From Nostoc carneum NIES-2107 (GTDB lineage Bacteria; Cyanobacteriota; Cyanobacteriia; Cyanobacteriales; Nostocaceae): a stretch of DNA of 64,000 nt. A model generated the notes under the pieces. That model did no database searches. It had not been told where the DNA came from and worked only from the letters and a program-made list of their open reading frames with translations. Made by a program: the position numbers and the translations under genes. The stretch is taken from assembly GCA_002368155.1 (NCBI GenBank), contig AP018180.1, positions 6,342,908 through 6,406,907 on the forward strand, read 5' to 3'. This document shows, one piece after another, positions 1 to 9,693 of the stretch; positions within the stretch are counted from its first letter, which is position 1; each line of letters starts with the position of its first letter.

Positions 1-108
1 GCCAAAGGGGAAACCTTCTTGTTTGAGAATCTCGAATTTACAGTAGTTTCCGTCATTGGCCCCCGCTTACACCAAATTCAACTCCGCCGCTTGCAAGAGG
101 ATAGGTAA
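1..108 (+). CDS. C-terminal end of CorC/HlyC-type (CNNM-like) membrane protein, partial
   Basis: An open frame runs from base 1 to a TAA at 106-108 and encodes 35 residues. The peptide contains GETFLFENLEFTVVSVIGPR, which resembles the last strands of the transporter-associated (CorC_HlyC) domain that closes CNNM/HlyC 'hemolysin-like' proteins. That family is membrane-bound and linked to divalent-cation transport. Only the tail is in the window, so the membrane and CBS domains cannot be seen and the assignment rests on this short stretch. Confidence 0.55.
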   Translation, partial: AKGETFLFENLEFTVVSVIGPRLHQIQLRRLQEDR

Positions 109-206
109 ATGGGTAATGGGTAATTGGTAATTGGTAATTGGGGTTTGATGTTGGTAATTTCCCCTTGTCCCCAATCCCTAATCCCCAGTCCCCAGTCCCC
201 AGTCCC
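108..206. repeat. Short tandem heptamer-like repeats (STRR type)
   Basis: The gap between the partial gene and queC holds GGTAATT-type repeats (about 110-150) and then CCCCAGT heptamers (about 184-205). CCCCA(A/G)T is a known short tandemly repeated sequence of heterocystous cyanobacteria. Similar runs recur at 9815-9845 and 35360-35410. Confidence 0.7.
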
Positions 207-880
207 TAAACATAAGCAACTGGGTCTTTCAAGCCTAATTCAGCAAAAGCTGCTAGCCTGAGGCGACAGGAATCACAGACTCCGCAGGCAACATTCGCGC
301 CAGCGTAACAAGACCAAGTGAGTTCCCAGGGAACGCCGAGTTGATTACCCAACTGGATAATTTCGGTCTTTTTCAGGTTAATTAAAGGTGCAGTGATGGT
401 AATGGGTTCGCCTTCTCGTCCTTGCTTGGTTCCCAGGTGAAAAACTTCTTGCATCGCTTGGATATAATCAGGGCGACAATCAGGATAACCAGAATAGTCT
501 AAGGCATTGACACCGATGTAAACGCGTTCAGCGGCGATCGCTTCGGCGTAGGCGAGGGCAAAACTTAAAAAGATGGTATTCCGGGCTGGTACATAGGTGA
601 CAGGAATGTTTTGCGACATCTCATCTAGGGAACGTTCTTCTGGTAAATCAATGCTACTGTCTGTCAGGGCAGAACCACCCCATTGCCGTAAATCGAAATT
701 TACTACCTGATGTTTAGCCACTCCAGCTTTTTGCGCCACTAACCGGGCTGACTCTAACTCGCGTTGATGTCGCTGTTGATAATCAAAGGAAAGAGCGTGA
801 CACTCATAGCCGTCAGCTTTGGCTTGGTACAGAATTGTGGAAGAGTCTAATCCCCCTGATAACAGAATTACAGCTTTCAT
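206..880 (-). CDS. queC: 7-cyano-7-deazaguanine synthase QueC
   Basis: QueC converts 7-carboxy-7-deazaguanine to preQ0 with ATP and ammonia, in queuosine precursor synthesis in the cytosol. The PP-loop SGGLDSS lies at residues 8-14, and the zinc-binding cysteines are C191, C199, C202 and C205 in the pattern [15 protein letters not shown]. The frame is open to 955, but the conserved family N-terminus [10 protein letters not shown] begins at the ATG at 880, giving 224 residues, a normal QueC length. It is transcribed away from the oxidoreductase gene to its right across a 0.6-kb AT-rich gap. No other queuosine gene is nearby. Confidence 0.95.
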   Translation of the reverse strand: MKAVILLSGGLDSSTILYQAKADGYECHALSFDYQQRHQRELESARLVAQKAGVAKHQVVNFDLRQWGGSALTDSSIDLPEERSLDEMSQNIPVTYVPARNTIFLSFALAYAEAIAAERVYIGVNALDYSGYPDCRPDYIQAMQEVFHLGTKQGREGEPITITAPLINLKKTEIIQLGNQLGVPWELTWSCYAGANVACGVCDSCRLRLAAFAELGLKDPVAYV

Positions 881-1469
881 CGTGGGTTTAATCTTGAGAT
901 TTTCAATCGCTAAATCTGCTTGCTTGAGCCTTTGCACTCCTGTTGGCGATCGCATCTCTCTTACGCCCTAAAAATTCAAAGGTCAATATCTACTACTAGT
1001 GTCGTGAAAATTCGCTTCACAATCTGCAATAGTTGCAGATAATTATGTAAAAATTATTAAAGTGTATCATTGGTGATCTTTATCAGTAAATTTTTTAAAT
1101 TTTTCTTCAGGCACAAGTTCAGTGTGGCATTTTCATTTTTTCGTAATTTTACTGAGAAAAAATTATTAACTTCAATTTATCAATCTCTGATTGATCCAAA
1201 TAATTATTACCTTTAGGTATTACTTAGGTTATTAAGTTAATAAAAAGACATCTGACATTTTGTGTAATGTGTAAAAAATTTATCAAGGGTGAATTGACTA
1301 TACAAAAGATACTCAGATTGCGGGAACCCATAACAAACTTTGAAATTCTTCATAAATAGAACCTCTATGTTACCATCTGGATGGTTTTAGACGGATCGTC
1401 ACTGGCAGTTAAGTATAAAGGCCAACGACCGTAGCGTCTCTAAATTTGGTGGTTGAGGAGAGAATCATA
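881..1469. other. AT-rich divergent intergenic region
   Basis: About 0.59 kb separates queC (minus) from the oxidoreductase gene (plus). It is very AT-rich, has no convincing reading frame, and must carry the promoters of both genes. I see no clear operator or structured RNA in it. Confidence 0.6.
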
Positions 1470-2552
1470 GTGCAGGATAGCATGTCAGTAGCAGAACCAA
1501 ATCTATATACACAGCGCAACCAACCACGACCAATTCGCATAGGCGTAATTGGGGTGGGTAACATGGGGCAACATCACGCCAGAGTCCTGAGTTCAATGAA
1601 AGATGTTGAACTGGTAGGTGTTTCAGATATTAATGTCGAGCGAGGATTAGAAACTGCTAGCAAATATAAGGTCAAATTTTTTGAAGATTATTGTGACCTT
1701 TTGCCCCATGTAGAAGCAGTTTGTGTTGCTGTTCCCACTCGCCTACATTACGCCGTGGGCATTAACTGTTTATTAGCGGGAATTCACGTTTTAATTGAAA
1801 AACCCATTGCTGCCAGTATTTCTGAGGCAGAATCCTTGGTCAATGCTGCTGCTGAATCGCAGTGTATTCTCCAAGTCGGTCACATTGAGCGCTTCAACCC
1901 AGCATTTCGCGAACTGAGCAAAGTGCTGAAAACTGAAGAGTTGCTAGCTGTAGAAGCTCATCGGATGAGTCCTTATTCAGACCGAGCCAACGATGTTTCT
2001 GTGGTTCTGGATTTAATGATCCATGACATTGACTTACTTCTAGAATTAGCTGCTTCCCCTGTAGTGAAGTTAACTGCTAGTGGTACTCGTGCCCTAGATT
2101 CTGGTTATTTAGATTACGTGACTGCTACCTTAGGATTTGCTAATGGGATTGTAGCTACTTTAACTGCCAGCAAAGTGACCCATAGGAAAATTCGTCGGAT
2201 TGTAGCCCATTGTAAAAATTCATTCACTGAGGCAGATTTTCTCAAGAATGAAATTTTAATTCATCGGCAAACAAATACCAACTCTTTAAACGATCATCGG
2301 CAAGTACTTTATCGCCAAGATGGTGTAATTGAAAAAGTGTACACCACTAATATTCAACCTCTCAGCGCAGAGTTAGAACATTTTGTTAACTGTGTACATG
2401 GAGGGAATCAACCTTCTGTTGGCGGAGAACAAGCTCTCAAAGCTTTAAGATTAGCTAGTTTAATTGAACAGATGGCTTTGGAAGAGCGGGTTTGGAACCC
2501 ATTAGATTGGCAATCGGAACCCAGAGTGCAATCACTCACCCCGACAGTCTAA
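1470..2552 (+). CDS. Gfo/Idh/MocA family NAD(P)-dependent oxidoreductase
   Basis: Members of this family oxidise or reduce sugars and related molecules with NAD(P). The N-terminal Rossmann fold shows GVIGVGNMGQHH, and the family's EKP motif (IEKPIAAS) follows; the C-terminal alpha/beta domain is complete. The frame opens at a TTG at 1446, but the best ribosome-binding site (GAGGAG at 1455-1460) is properly spaced from the GTG at 1470, so that start is preferred (360 residues); an ATG at 1482 is an alternative. The substrate cannot be predicted. A T-rich terminator follows the stop codon. Confidence 0.85.
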   Translation: MQDSMSVAEPNLYTQRNQPRPIRIGVIGVGNMGQHHARVLSSMKDVELVGVSDINVERGLETASKYKVKFFEDYCDLLPHVEAVCVAVPTRLHYAVGINCLLAGIHVLIEKPIAASISEAESLVNAAAESQCILQVGHIERFNPAFRELSKVLKTEELLAVEAHRMSPYSDRANDVSVVLDLMIHDIDLLLELAASPVVKLTASGTRALDSGYLDYVTATLGFANGIVATLTASKVTHRKIRRIVAHCKNSFTEADFLKNEILIHRQTNTNSLNDHRQVLYRQDGVIEKVYTTNIQPLSAELEHFVNCVHGGNQPSVGGEQALKALRLASLIEQMALEERVWNPLDWQSEPRVQSLTPTV

Positions 2553-2567
2553 AAATTAAACAAGATT

Positions 2568-2607
2568 CAAAAGTCAAAAGTCGCAAGATTTTTGACTTTT
2601 GTTTTTT
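2568..2607 (+). terminator. Rho-independent terminator after the Gfo/Idh gene
   Basis: CAAAAGTCAAAA at 2568-2579 pairs with the T-rich arm ending in TTTTTGACTTTTG at 2601, and six T residues follow. It lies 15 bases after the stop codon. Confidence 0.8.
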
Positions 2608-3016
2608 GTGTTCACCTTTACTCTTTTAATCCAAATTACCAGTGAAATTTCTAGTCTTACTAAGACTAAGTCTAGCTAGGTTCCAGCCAGCACAAATAAT
2701 TAAATAAATTTGGGCTTAAAGAACTGGCACATATATATTTTTTGATGATTTTTGTGAATCTAAATTCTCAATTTCTCAGTCCGATAATTTTGGCTTCTTG
2801 ACCCTTGAACGCGACTTCAACCGCTAACCAGCCCTTACAGTCGTAGGGGTAGGAGACGGCTGCACTGAAGTAAGCTACGCCCAATTAATTTAGGTAGCCA
2901 ATATCAGACTGCAGTAATTAAAGAAAAAAGCTACGCTCTTAAGTTCGGTAAAGTTTAAAAAAGTTAAAGCTGAATTGTGCCACCACACTGGTGTAGTATT
3001 TGCAGGAAGTAACCAA
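2608..3016. other. Intergenic region before the DedA gene
   Basis: About 0.4 kb of AT-rich sequence with no supported gene. It must hold the promoter of the DedA gene. I see no clear motif. Confidence 0.5.
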
Positions 3017-3640
3017 ATGCTCGAATGGATAACTAATACTATCAACTCCCTAGGCTATTGGGGAATTGCTCTATTAATGTTTTTAGAAAACCTTTTTCCG
3101 CCGATTCCTTCAGAGTTGATTATGCCACTGGCAGGATTTACAGCTAGTCCCTATCAGCCAGGAGGAGCAAAGCTAAATATCTTAGGTGTATTTGTTGCTG
3201 GACTGATTGGTTCTGTACTAGGCGCACTCATCTGGTACTACCCAGGAAAATTTTTAAGTGAAAAGCGCTTGAAATATTTAGCAGACAAACACGGTAAATG
3301 GATTTCTATTTCTGGTAAAGATATTACTAAAGCCAACAACTGGTTTTACAAGCAAGGTAATAAAGCTGTATTTATTGGTCGTCTAGTGCCGGGAATCCGT
3401 ACTTTAATCTCTGTACCGGCAGGGATGAGCAATATGAACTTGCTAAATTTCTTATTTTACACTACCTTAGGTAGCGCTGCTTGGGTAGGTTTGCTAACAT
3501 ACTCAGGATATTTGTTGGGTAGTCAGTATGAACTTGTGGACAAGTACCTTGCTCCTGTATCAAAAATTGTGCTTGGGAGCTTGGTGATCGCATTTTTCAT
3601 TTGGGTGTTCAAACGTAAGCAAAAAACTACTAGAAAATGA
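3017..3640 (+). CDS. DedA family membrane protein
   Basis: DedA/VTT-fold proteins are inner-membrane proteins linked to membrane-potential homeostasis and lipid-carrier flipping. The start reads MLEWITNTINSLGYWGIALL and continues with ENLFPPIPSELIMPLAG, a typical DedA signature. A conserved GRLVPGIRTLISVPAG segment follows, and a hydrophobic helix precedes the basic tail KRKQK. The frame is open to 2975, but the ATG at 3017 has an AGGAAG ribosome-binding site about eight bases upstream and gives 207 residues, the usual length. It is monocistronic by spacing. Confidence 0.9.
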   Translation: MLEWITNTINSLGYWGIALLMFLENLFPPIPSELIMPLAGFTASPYQPGGAKLNILGVFVAGLIGSVLGALIWYYPGKFLSEKRLKYLADKHGKWISISGKDITKANNWFYKQGNKAVFIGRLVPGIRTLISVPAGMSNMNLLNFLFYTTLGSAAWVGLLTYSGYLLGSQYELVDKYLAPVSKIVLGSLVIAFFIWVFKRKQKTTRK

Positions 3641-3851
3641 CATACATAAGCCTTTGTCCACAAAATTAGGTTTTAAAGATGCCTAAAATTGGCCTACACT
3701 ATCCCAAATAATGCTAAATTCGCGATCGCCTGACTTAATTTTTTGCGTATTTCTAGCTACACTTGACGCAGCTGGAAATTTTTGGTACCTCCCATTTTTG
3801 TAAGATTGAGCAGGATAAGTTTTTACAGTTAAGTTAGGACTAGGAGCTTTT

Positions 3852-5003
3852 ATGACAGACCAACCTTCCGCTGCCACCCCAATGAATGCCGCTGCTATTC
3901 CTATGAATAGAGTATCGGCATCTACCCCAATCAACGCTACTACTACTCCTAAGCCCAGTACCTCCTATTCAGGTAAGGCCATTCTCAGCGTTGATTTAGG
4001 TAGAACTTCTACTAAAACTTGTGTCAGCCGCGAACCAAACAATGTCGTTTTCGTACCTGCAAATGTCAAGCAAATGTCCATCGAACAGGTACGTGGTGGT
4101 GTGTTTGAAGCGCGTGCTACTGACCCTTTAATGGATTTGTGGTTGGAGTACCAAGGTAGTGGCTATGCTGTCGGTCAATTGGCAGCAGACTTTGGCGCTA
4201 ATTTAGGCGTAGGTCAATCTAAAGTAGAGGATGCACTGGTAAAAGTTTTAGCTAGTGCTGGCTATTTCAAACTCAAAGACGAAATTTCCGTTGTTCTGGG
4301 TCTACCTTTCCTGTCTTTAGAACAGTTTGAAAAAGAAAAAGCACAGTTGATCAGCGCGGTAACTGGGCCTCATGTTTTAAACTTCCGAGGTGAATCCGTC
4401 TCGCTCAACGTCACCAAGGTTTGGGTAATGCCAGAAGGCTACGGCAGTCTGCTGTGGACGGAAGCTCAACCGCAAAAAGGTGCAACACTTCCTGATTTTA
4501 CGAAAATTTCAGTTGCAATCGTTGATATTGGTCATCAAACCATCGATTTGCTGATGGTAGATAACTTCCGCTTCGCTCGTGGTGCTTCTAAGAGTGAAGA
4601 TTTTGGGATGAATAAGTTTTATGAATTGGTAGCTGCTGAAATCGAGGGCGCTGATAGTCAATCTCTAGCATTGATTTCTGCTGTCAATAAACCTAAGGGT
4701 GAAAGATTCTATCGTCCCAAAGGTGCAAGCAAGCCTACAAACCTAGATGATTTTCTCCCCAACCTAACAGAAATGTTTTCCCGTGAAATTTGTAGCCGCG
4801 TCCTAGCATGGTTGCCAGAGCGGGTTACAGATGTAATTATCACCGGAGGGGGTGGTCAATTCTTCTGGGAAGATGTACAACGTCTACTTAAGGAAGCTAA
4901 AATTAACGCTTATTTAGCTGCACCTTCCAGACAAGCCAATGCCTTGGGGCAATATATTTATGGAGAGGCGCAATTATCCGCCGTTCGCTCTTCTAGGGCT
5001 TAA
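3852..5003 (+). CDS. ParM/StbA-like actin-fold ATPase
   Basis: This 383-residue protein carries the three nucleotide-binding motifs of the actin/ParM superfamily: DLGRTSTK near residue 50 (phosphate 1), DIGHQTID near 225 (phosphate 2) and ITGGGGQFF near 330 (adenosine). ParM proteins polymerise to segregate low-copy plasmids; chromosomal relatives have varied or unknown roles. Residues 1-37 form a low-complexity Ser/Thr/Pro/Met/Asn leader with repeated PMN/PIN units, unusual for ParM. The ATG at 3852 has AGGAG at 3841-3845. Five bases separate its stop from the next gene, which looks like a ParR-type partner, so the two are almost certainly one operon. Confidence 0.8.
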   Translation: MTDQPSAATPMNAAAIPMNRVSASTPINATTTPKPSTSYSGKAILSVDLGRTSTKTCVSREPNNVVFVPANVKQMSIEQVRGGVFEARATDPLMDLWLEYQGSGYAVGQLAADFGANLGVGQSKVEDALVKVLASAGYFKLKDEISVVLGLPFLSLEQFEKEKAQLISAVTGPHVLNFRGESVSLNVTKVWVMPEGYGSLLWTEAQPQKGATLPDFTKISVAIVDIGHQTIDLLMVDNFRFARGASKSEDFGMNKFYELVAAEIEGADSQSLALISAVNKPKGERFYRPKGASKPTNLDDFLPNLTEMFSREICSRVLAWLPERVTDVIITGGGGQFFWEDVQRLLKEAKINAYLAAPSRQANALGQYIYGEAQLSAVRSSRA

Positions 5004-5008
5004 AACTG

Positions 5009-5518
5009 ATGTTCCAATGGTCAAAAAAAGTAGTGAAATCGGTCACGTTCAATCCAGGGGTCGCTGATGAAAGTTTGTTGGCGCTTGTAGAAAGCTATTT
5101 GGAGAAACAAGTCGATAAAACTTTCAGCGACCTTTGCAAAGAGGCTCTATGGCAGTCTTTATGTGTACCGGAATCAGTAAAACCTATTCCGCAAACAACA
5201 ACAGCAACAACAGATGCGGTTGAACAACAAATCGGTAAACTGCAAAATCAACTGGCTGACCTTGAGGAACGCTTTTTTGCCAAGGAATCTCATCGGTTGG
5301 AGGTAATGGAAAGCCAAATTCTGCAACTTACTCAACAAGTTGCCCATTTGGCAATCATGGTCGCTGAAAGACCAGTGATTCAGTATTCCGCGCCAACAAC
5401 ATCAGCCCCAGCAAGCCCAGTAGTGGAAGTAGTACATAATACTTATGCTCCACCTCCACCACCTCAAGAGGTTGATCCTGTCATCAGCCGACTTAGCCAG
5501 TTTCTCGATGATTTTTAA
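5009..5518 (+). CDS. ParR-like partner: RHH-type N-terminus, coiled coil, Pro-rich tail
   Basis: A 169-residue protein encoded five bases after the ParM-like ATPase. Residues 10-50 could form a ribbon-helix-helix: a strand (KSVTFNPG), a helix (DESLLALVESYLEK) and a second helix (TFSDLCKEALWQSL). This is the fold ParR adaptors use to bind centromere DNA. Residues 70-115 form a likely coiled coil, followed by an Ala/Pro/Ser linker, a PPPPP run and an acidic end (SRLSQFLDDF). In ParMR systems a C-terminal ParR tail binds the filament tip, and this ending could serve that role. The RHH call is from pattern only. Confidence 0.6.
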   Translation: MFQWSKKVVKSVTFNPGVADESLLALVESYLEKQVDKTFSDLCKEALWQSLCVPESVKPIPQTTTATTDAVEQQIGKLQNQLADLEERFFAKESHRLEVMESQILQLTQQVAHLAIMVAERPVIQYSAPTTSAPASPVVEVVHNTYAPPPPPQEVDPVISRLSQFLDDF

Positions 5519-5558
5519 AGTAACATCAGGGCTTTGAGCATCTTTTGCTGTTATGTAA

Positions 5559-5588
5559 AATCCTTAATAGGGAAAACTATTAAGGATT
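5559..5588. terminator. Perfect 11-bp hairpin after the ParMR-like operon
   Basis: AATCCTTAATA (5559-5569) and TATTAAGGATT (5578-5588) are exact reverse complements around an 8-base loop, 40 bases past the stop codon. The U-tract is weak, so it could also be an RNA-stabilising stem. Confidence 0.55.
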
Positions 5589-5699
5589 ATTAATATTTGT
5601 GTAGATTTATATATTGATTTAAAAGATGCGATCGCAGTTTTTCCCGAACTCAGAACGCCATCTTTTTTGTTCTATCAAGGGAATAAACCCATCCTTGAT

Positions 5700-5825
5700 C
5701 AATACTGCTCGGTTAAGGACTTTTATCTCTAAATTTGGTTTAGGGGAAAGGTGAAAGGGTAAGGGTGAAAGGTTTTTTCTTGCCCCTTTTCCCCTTACGC
5801 TTTTGCCCTTAACCGACAAGTATTG
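5700..5825. repeat. Candidate MITE-like element with ~19-bp imperfect terminal inverted repeats
   Basis: CAATACTGCTCGGTTAAGG at 5700-5718 is nearly the reverse complement of CCTTAACCGACAAGTATTG at 5807-5825 (two mismatches). Between them lie G/A-rich (about 5740-5772) and C/T-rich (about 5782-5806) stretches that also partly complement each other. The whole 126-bp unit could fold into one long hairpin. It has no reading frame of its own. The remaining gene gap (5519-5937) holds only AT-rich sequence and the promoter of the phosphohexomutase gene. Confidence 0.5.
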
Positions 5826-5937
5826 CATCCCTGATTTATGCTTAGTAGCAATTATACTTAGTAATACCCTAGAATTTTTTACACAGGATACTGTATAAAA
5901 TAGTAGAATCCGCAGGTAAAAAATTTAGGATACCTTC

Positions 5938-7377
5938 ATGCCAGTTGTAGCGAACTCCATCAAATTTGGTACAGACGGCTGGCGAGGCGTGATTGGTGAT
6001 GAGTTCACCTTTGAACGCCTCGCCTTAGTTGCACCAGTAGCAGCGAAAGTATTATATGATACGTATTTTCCTAGCGTTGGTAGCCGGACGATTGTTGTCG
6101 GTTATGATCGCCGATTTATGGCGGAAGACTTTGCCCGTGTTGTAGCCGATGCTGTTACCGCTGTTGGATTTGATGTGCTACTTAGCGAAACCTATGCACC
6201 CACTCCAGCTTTTAGTTGGGCGGCGAAACAACTCAATGCTTTGGGCGCATTGGTAATTACAGCTAGTCATAATCCTGGCTCTTACTTGGGGTTAAAAGTC
6301 AAAGGTTACTTTGGCGGGTCGGTATCACCGGAAGTTACCAAAGAGATAGAAGTGCTATTACCGCAAGGAATACCGACAAAAGCAGATACTCCAGGCAAAT
6401 TAGAGACATTTGACCCTTGGCCTAGTTACACCGCAGGTTTAGAGAAGAAAGTTGATATTAATAAACTGCGAGATGCCATAGCTTCTGGGAAACTCACCGT
6501 ATTTGCCGATGTGATGCATGGGGCGGCGGCGGGTGGATTAGCCAGATTACTGGGCGATCGCGTCCATGAAATTAACAGCAATCGCGACCCTTTATTTGGT
6601 GGTGGTGCACCAGAACCCTTGCCTAAATACCTGTCAAAGCTATTTGAGGTGATTAAAACTCATCAACAAACTAATAAAACAGCTTTAACAGTGGGATTAG
6701 TGTTTGATGGGGATAGCGATCGCATTGCAGCTGTAGACGGATCAGCCAATTTTTTGAGTTCTCAGGTGCTAATCCCGATATTAATTGACCATTTAACCTT
6801 AAGACGCAATTTTAGTGGTGAAATCGTCAAAACAGTCAGCGGTTCTGACTTAATTCCCCTGGTGGCAAAATTACACAACCTCTCAGTGTTTGAGACAGCA
6901 GTAGGTTACAAATACATTGCTGACAGAATGCTAGCTGCAGAGGTGTTGTTAGGGGGCGAAGAGTCAGGTGGAATTGGCTATGGTAGCCATATCCCCGAAC
7001 GGGACGCGCTGCTATCAGCCTTGTATGTTCTAGAAGCAATCGTGGAATCTGGAAAAGATTTAGGCGAATATTATCAGGACTTACAACAGCAAACTAATTT
7101 CATATCAGCCTATGATCGCATTGATTTACCCCTAGCGAGTATGGAAGTGCGATCGCGTCTTTTGCAACAACTGCAAACCCAACCTTTAACGGAAATTGCA
7201 GGACAAGCCGTAATTGACTGCAAAACTATTGACGGCTATAAATTCCGGTTGGCTGACAACAGTTGGTTAATGATTCGTTTTAGCGGGACTGAAACAGTAT
7301 TACGCCTGTACTGCGAAGCTGCAACAATCGAGCGAGTACATCAAACTCTTACGTGGGCGAAACACTGGGCAGAGTAA
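5938..7377 (+). CDS. Alpha-D-phosphohexomutase (phosphoglucomutase/phosphomannomutase family)
   Basis: This family moves phosphate between C1 and C6 of hexose phosphates through a phosphoserine. The catalytic loop TASHNPG is near residue 108, the metal-binding loop DGDSDR near 258, the sugar-specificity loop GGEESGG near 340 and the phosphate-binding RFSGTE near 450. All four family domains are present in 479 residues. The N-terminus starts directly with FGTDGWRG. The loop sequence does not tell glucose from mannose or glucosamine substrates. The rdgB-type gene follows on the same strand after 81 bases containing an inverted repeat. Confidence 0.85.
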   Translation: MPVVANSIKFGTDGWRGVIGDEFTFERLALVAPVAAKVLYDTYFPSVGSRTIVVGYDRRFMAEDFARVVADAVTAVGFDVLLSETYAPTPAFSWAAKQLNALGALVITASHNPGSYLGLKVKGYFGGSVSPEVTKEIEVLLPQGIPTKADTPGKLETFDPWPSYTAGLEKKVDINKLRDAIASGKLTVFADVMHGAAAGGLARLLGDRVHEINSNRDPLFGGGAPEPLPKYLSKLFEVIKTHQQTNKTALTVGLVFDGDSDRIAAVDGSANFLSSQVLIPILIDHLTLRRNFSGEIVKTVSGSDLIPLVAKLHNLSVFETAVGYKYIADRMLAAEVLLGGEESGGIGYGSHIPERDALLSALYVLEAIVESGKDLGEYYQDLQQQTNFISAYDRIDLPLASMEVRSRLLQQLQTQPLTEIAGQAVIDCKTIDGYKFRLADNSWLMIRFSGTETVLRLYCEAATIERVHQTLTWAKHWAE

Positions 7378-7383
7378 AATTAG

Positions 7384-7433
7384 TTTTTAGTCATTTGTCA
7401 TTTGTCCTTTGTCCTTTGACGAATGACTAAAAA
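7384..7433. repeat. Inverted repeat of TTAGTCATTTGTC units
   Basis: TTTTTAGTCATTTGTC (7384-7399) and GACGAATGACTAAAAA (7418-7433) are reverse complements with one mismatch. The intervening TTGTCCT units make this a heptamer-repeat cluster that may also form a hairpin between the two genes. Confidence 0.6.
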
Positions 7434-7458
7434 CAAATGACAAATAGCAGAATGACAC

Positions 7459-8043
7459 ATGACTAAACTACTTGTAGTAGCCACCGGAAATCCAGGTAAA
7501 TTGAAAGAAATGCAACAATACTTGGTTGATTCTGGTTGGCAATTAACTCTTAAACCAGAAGAATTAGAAATTGAAGAGACAGGCGATACCTTTGCGGCGA
7601 ATGCTTGTCTGAAAGCTTCCCAAGTGGCCAAAGCTACGCAAAGTTGGGCAATTGCGGATGATTCTGGCTTACAAGTAGATGCGTTAGATGGCGCACCGGG
7701 GGTGTATTCTGCACGTTATGGTAGAACCGACTCAGAACGTATTGCTAGGGTATTGAACGAATTGGGAAGCGAAGTCAACCGCAAAGCGCAATTTGTCTGT
7801 GCCGTGGCGATCGCTAATCCTCAGGGTGCGATCGTTTTAGAATCTGAAGGGGTTTGTCATGGCACAATACTCCATGCACCTCGCGGTAATCGTGGCTTTG
7901 GCTACGATCCCATTTTTTACTTTCCAGATAAGCAATTAACCTTTGCAGAAATGACACCGCAGTTGAAGAGGTCGATTAGCCATCGAGGTAAGGCTTTTGA
8001 ATCTTTACTGCCTAAATTGGCAGGATTGAGTACTAAATTTTGA
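7459..8043 (+). CDS. rdgB: Non-canonical purine NTP pyrophosphatase (RdgB/HAM1 family)
   Basis: RdgB/HAM1 enzymes hydrolyse ITP, dITP and XTP to monophosphates and keep deaminated purines out of DNA and RNA. The N-terminus shows VVATGNPGKLKEMQQ, the conserved ADDSGLQVDALDGAPGVYSA lies near residues 66-85, and the C-terminal SHRGKAF motif is present. At 194 residues it is full length. It lies downstream of the phosphohexomutase gene on the same strand and converges with glnB. Confidence 0.93.
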   Translation: MTKLLVVATGNPGKLKEMQQYLVDSGWQLTLKPEELEIEETGDTFAANACLKASQVAKATQSWAIADDSGLQVDALDGAPGVYSARYGRTDSERIARVLNELGSEVNRKAQFVCAVAIANPQGAIVLESEGVCHGTILHAPRGNRGFGYDPIFYFPDKQLTFAEMTPQLKRSISHRGKAFESLLPKLAGLSTKF

Positions 8044-8397
8044 GTGAGATAAATTCGTCAAATTTGACAATTTAAAGTCTTAAGTTATACCAATTTGAAA
8101 AAAGAATGCGACAGATTGTAGGGGCAAGGCAGTGCCTTGACCTCTAGAATAGATTGATGTGTCGCAAACATTATTTGATTTGGTCTTAGATTTATTTTGT
8201 GATTAAATGATGAAATCCTTGAATAAGTTGTGAATTTGAGTCTATTTAGTCAAATTATTAGCTTTTTTAGCTAACAACTCAGCAATGCCAGTTGCTGCAA
8301 ATGAGGATAACCTCAACGCCAGCTACCTACAACGGAAAAACTGTTTTCAGTGCTGGCTTTGCAACGCACTGGCTGAGAAAAACTAAATGTTCAGACT
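8044..8397. other. Convergent intergenic region with a hairpin repeat
   Basis: Between rdgB and glnB lies 354 bp without a gene. CAAGGC-AGT-GCCTTG at 8125-8139 is a perfect 6-bp hairpin inside a sequence (GTAGGGGCAAGGC...) that looks like a dispersed cyanobacterial repeat. CAGTGC/GCACTG arms near 8347-8372 could form a stem after glnB. Confidence 0.5.
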
Positions 8398-9072
<675 letters not shown>

Positions 9073-9693
9073 TTAACGACTTTGATGTTCAAAGAAGGGA
9101 CGCACAACCAAATACCCAGCACTAAAAGCAGTGAGCATAATTAATAAAATTGAGATTGCTAACCACCATCCGCTTATTTCCTTTGGTTCCGACTCAGTAG
9201 GGCCATAGTATCTGACCTCTTGCTCTTCTATTAATATTGTTTCCGGCATTGAGGGTAGCATTTCTGTTACAGGTACAGCAACATGAGTGCGATCGCCTTT
9301 AGCGCCTTTAGCGCCTTTAGCACTGCTGACTTCGGGTTTAGCGGTTGGACGGGGACGTGCTTCCTTGGCTGGAGGCTTCTTAGTCGCGGCTGTAGTTTTC
9401 GCCTCAGGAGTAGGTGCTGGGCGATCGCTTGGCTTAGTAGGTGGCGGAGTTGGTACATCCACCAACTTTTGCAAATGCAATAAAGACTCAACAACTTTGG
9501 TAATTTCTTGTCGCAGCAGTTGATTTTCTTGCACTAGTTTGTGATTTTTAGATGTCAGTGCATCTATCTGTATTTGTGCTGATTTTAACTCATCCGCCAA
9601 CTCCCGATATACGGAAAGTGGTACAGATGGCGGCTGCGCTGGAGCCTTCTCTGCATCTGGATTGTAATAAATAGAACTTGTAGTTGTTACCAT
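9073..9693 (-). CDS. Unknown protein: coiled coil, Pro/Ala/Lys linker, C-terminal membrane anchor
   Basis: I do not recognise a family. The 206-residue protein has an N-terminal region followed by a coiled coil at about residues 28-75 (YRELADELKSAQIQIDALTS and on). A Pro/Thr/Ala/Lys-rich linker (80-130) contains GAKGAKG repeats. A single transmembrane helix at about 180-200 (WWLAISILLIMLTAFSAGYL) lies just before the C-terminus, so it is probably tail-anchored with most of the protein in the cytoplasm. Overlapping frames here are shadows caused by the low-complexity linker. Confidence 0.75.
   Translation of the reverse strand: MVTTTSSIYYNPDAEKAPAQPPSVPLSVYRELADELKSAQIQIDALTSKNHKLVQENQLLRQEITKVVESLLHLQKLVDVPTPPPTKPSDRPAPTPEAKTTAATKKPPAKEARPRPTAKPEVSSAKGAKGAKGDRTHVAVPVTEMLPSMPETILIEEQEVRYYGPTESEPKEISGWWLAISILLIMLTAFSAGYLVVRPFFEHQSR

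Noticed and set aside
3683-3934. 83-codon minus-strand frame over the ParM-like gene start
   Set aside because: It is antisense to the ParM-like leader and its ribosome-binding site, with no protein-like composition.
9267-9523. Frames overlapping the coiled-coil membrane protein on both strands
   Set aside because: They arise from the low-complexity Pro/Ala/Lys linker and have no family-like features.
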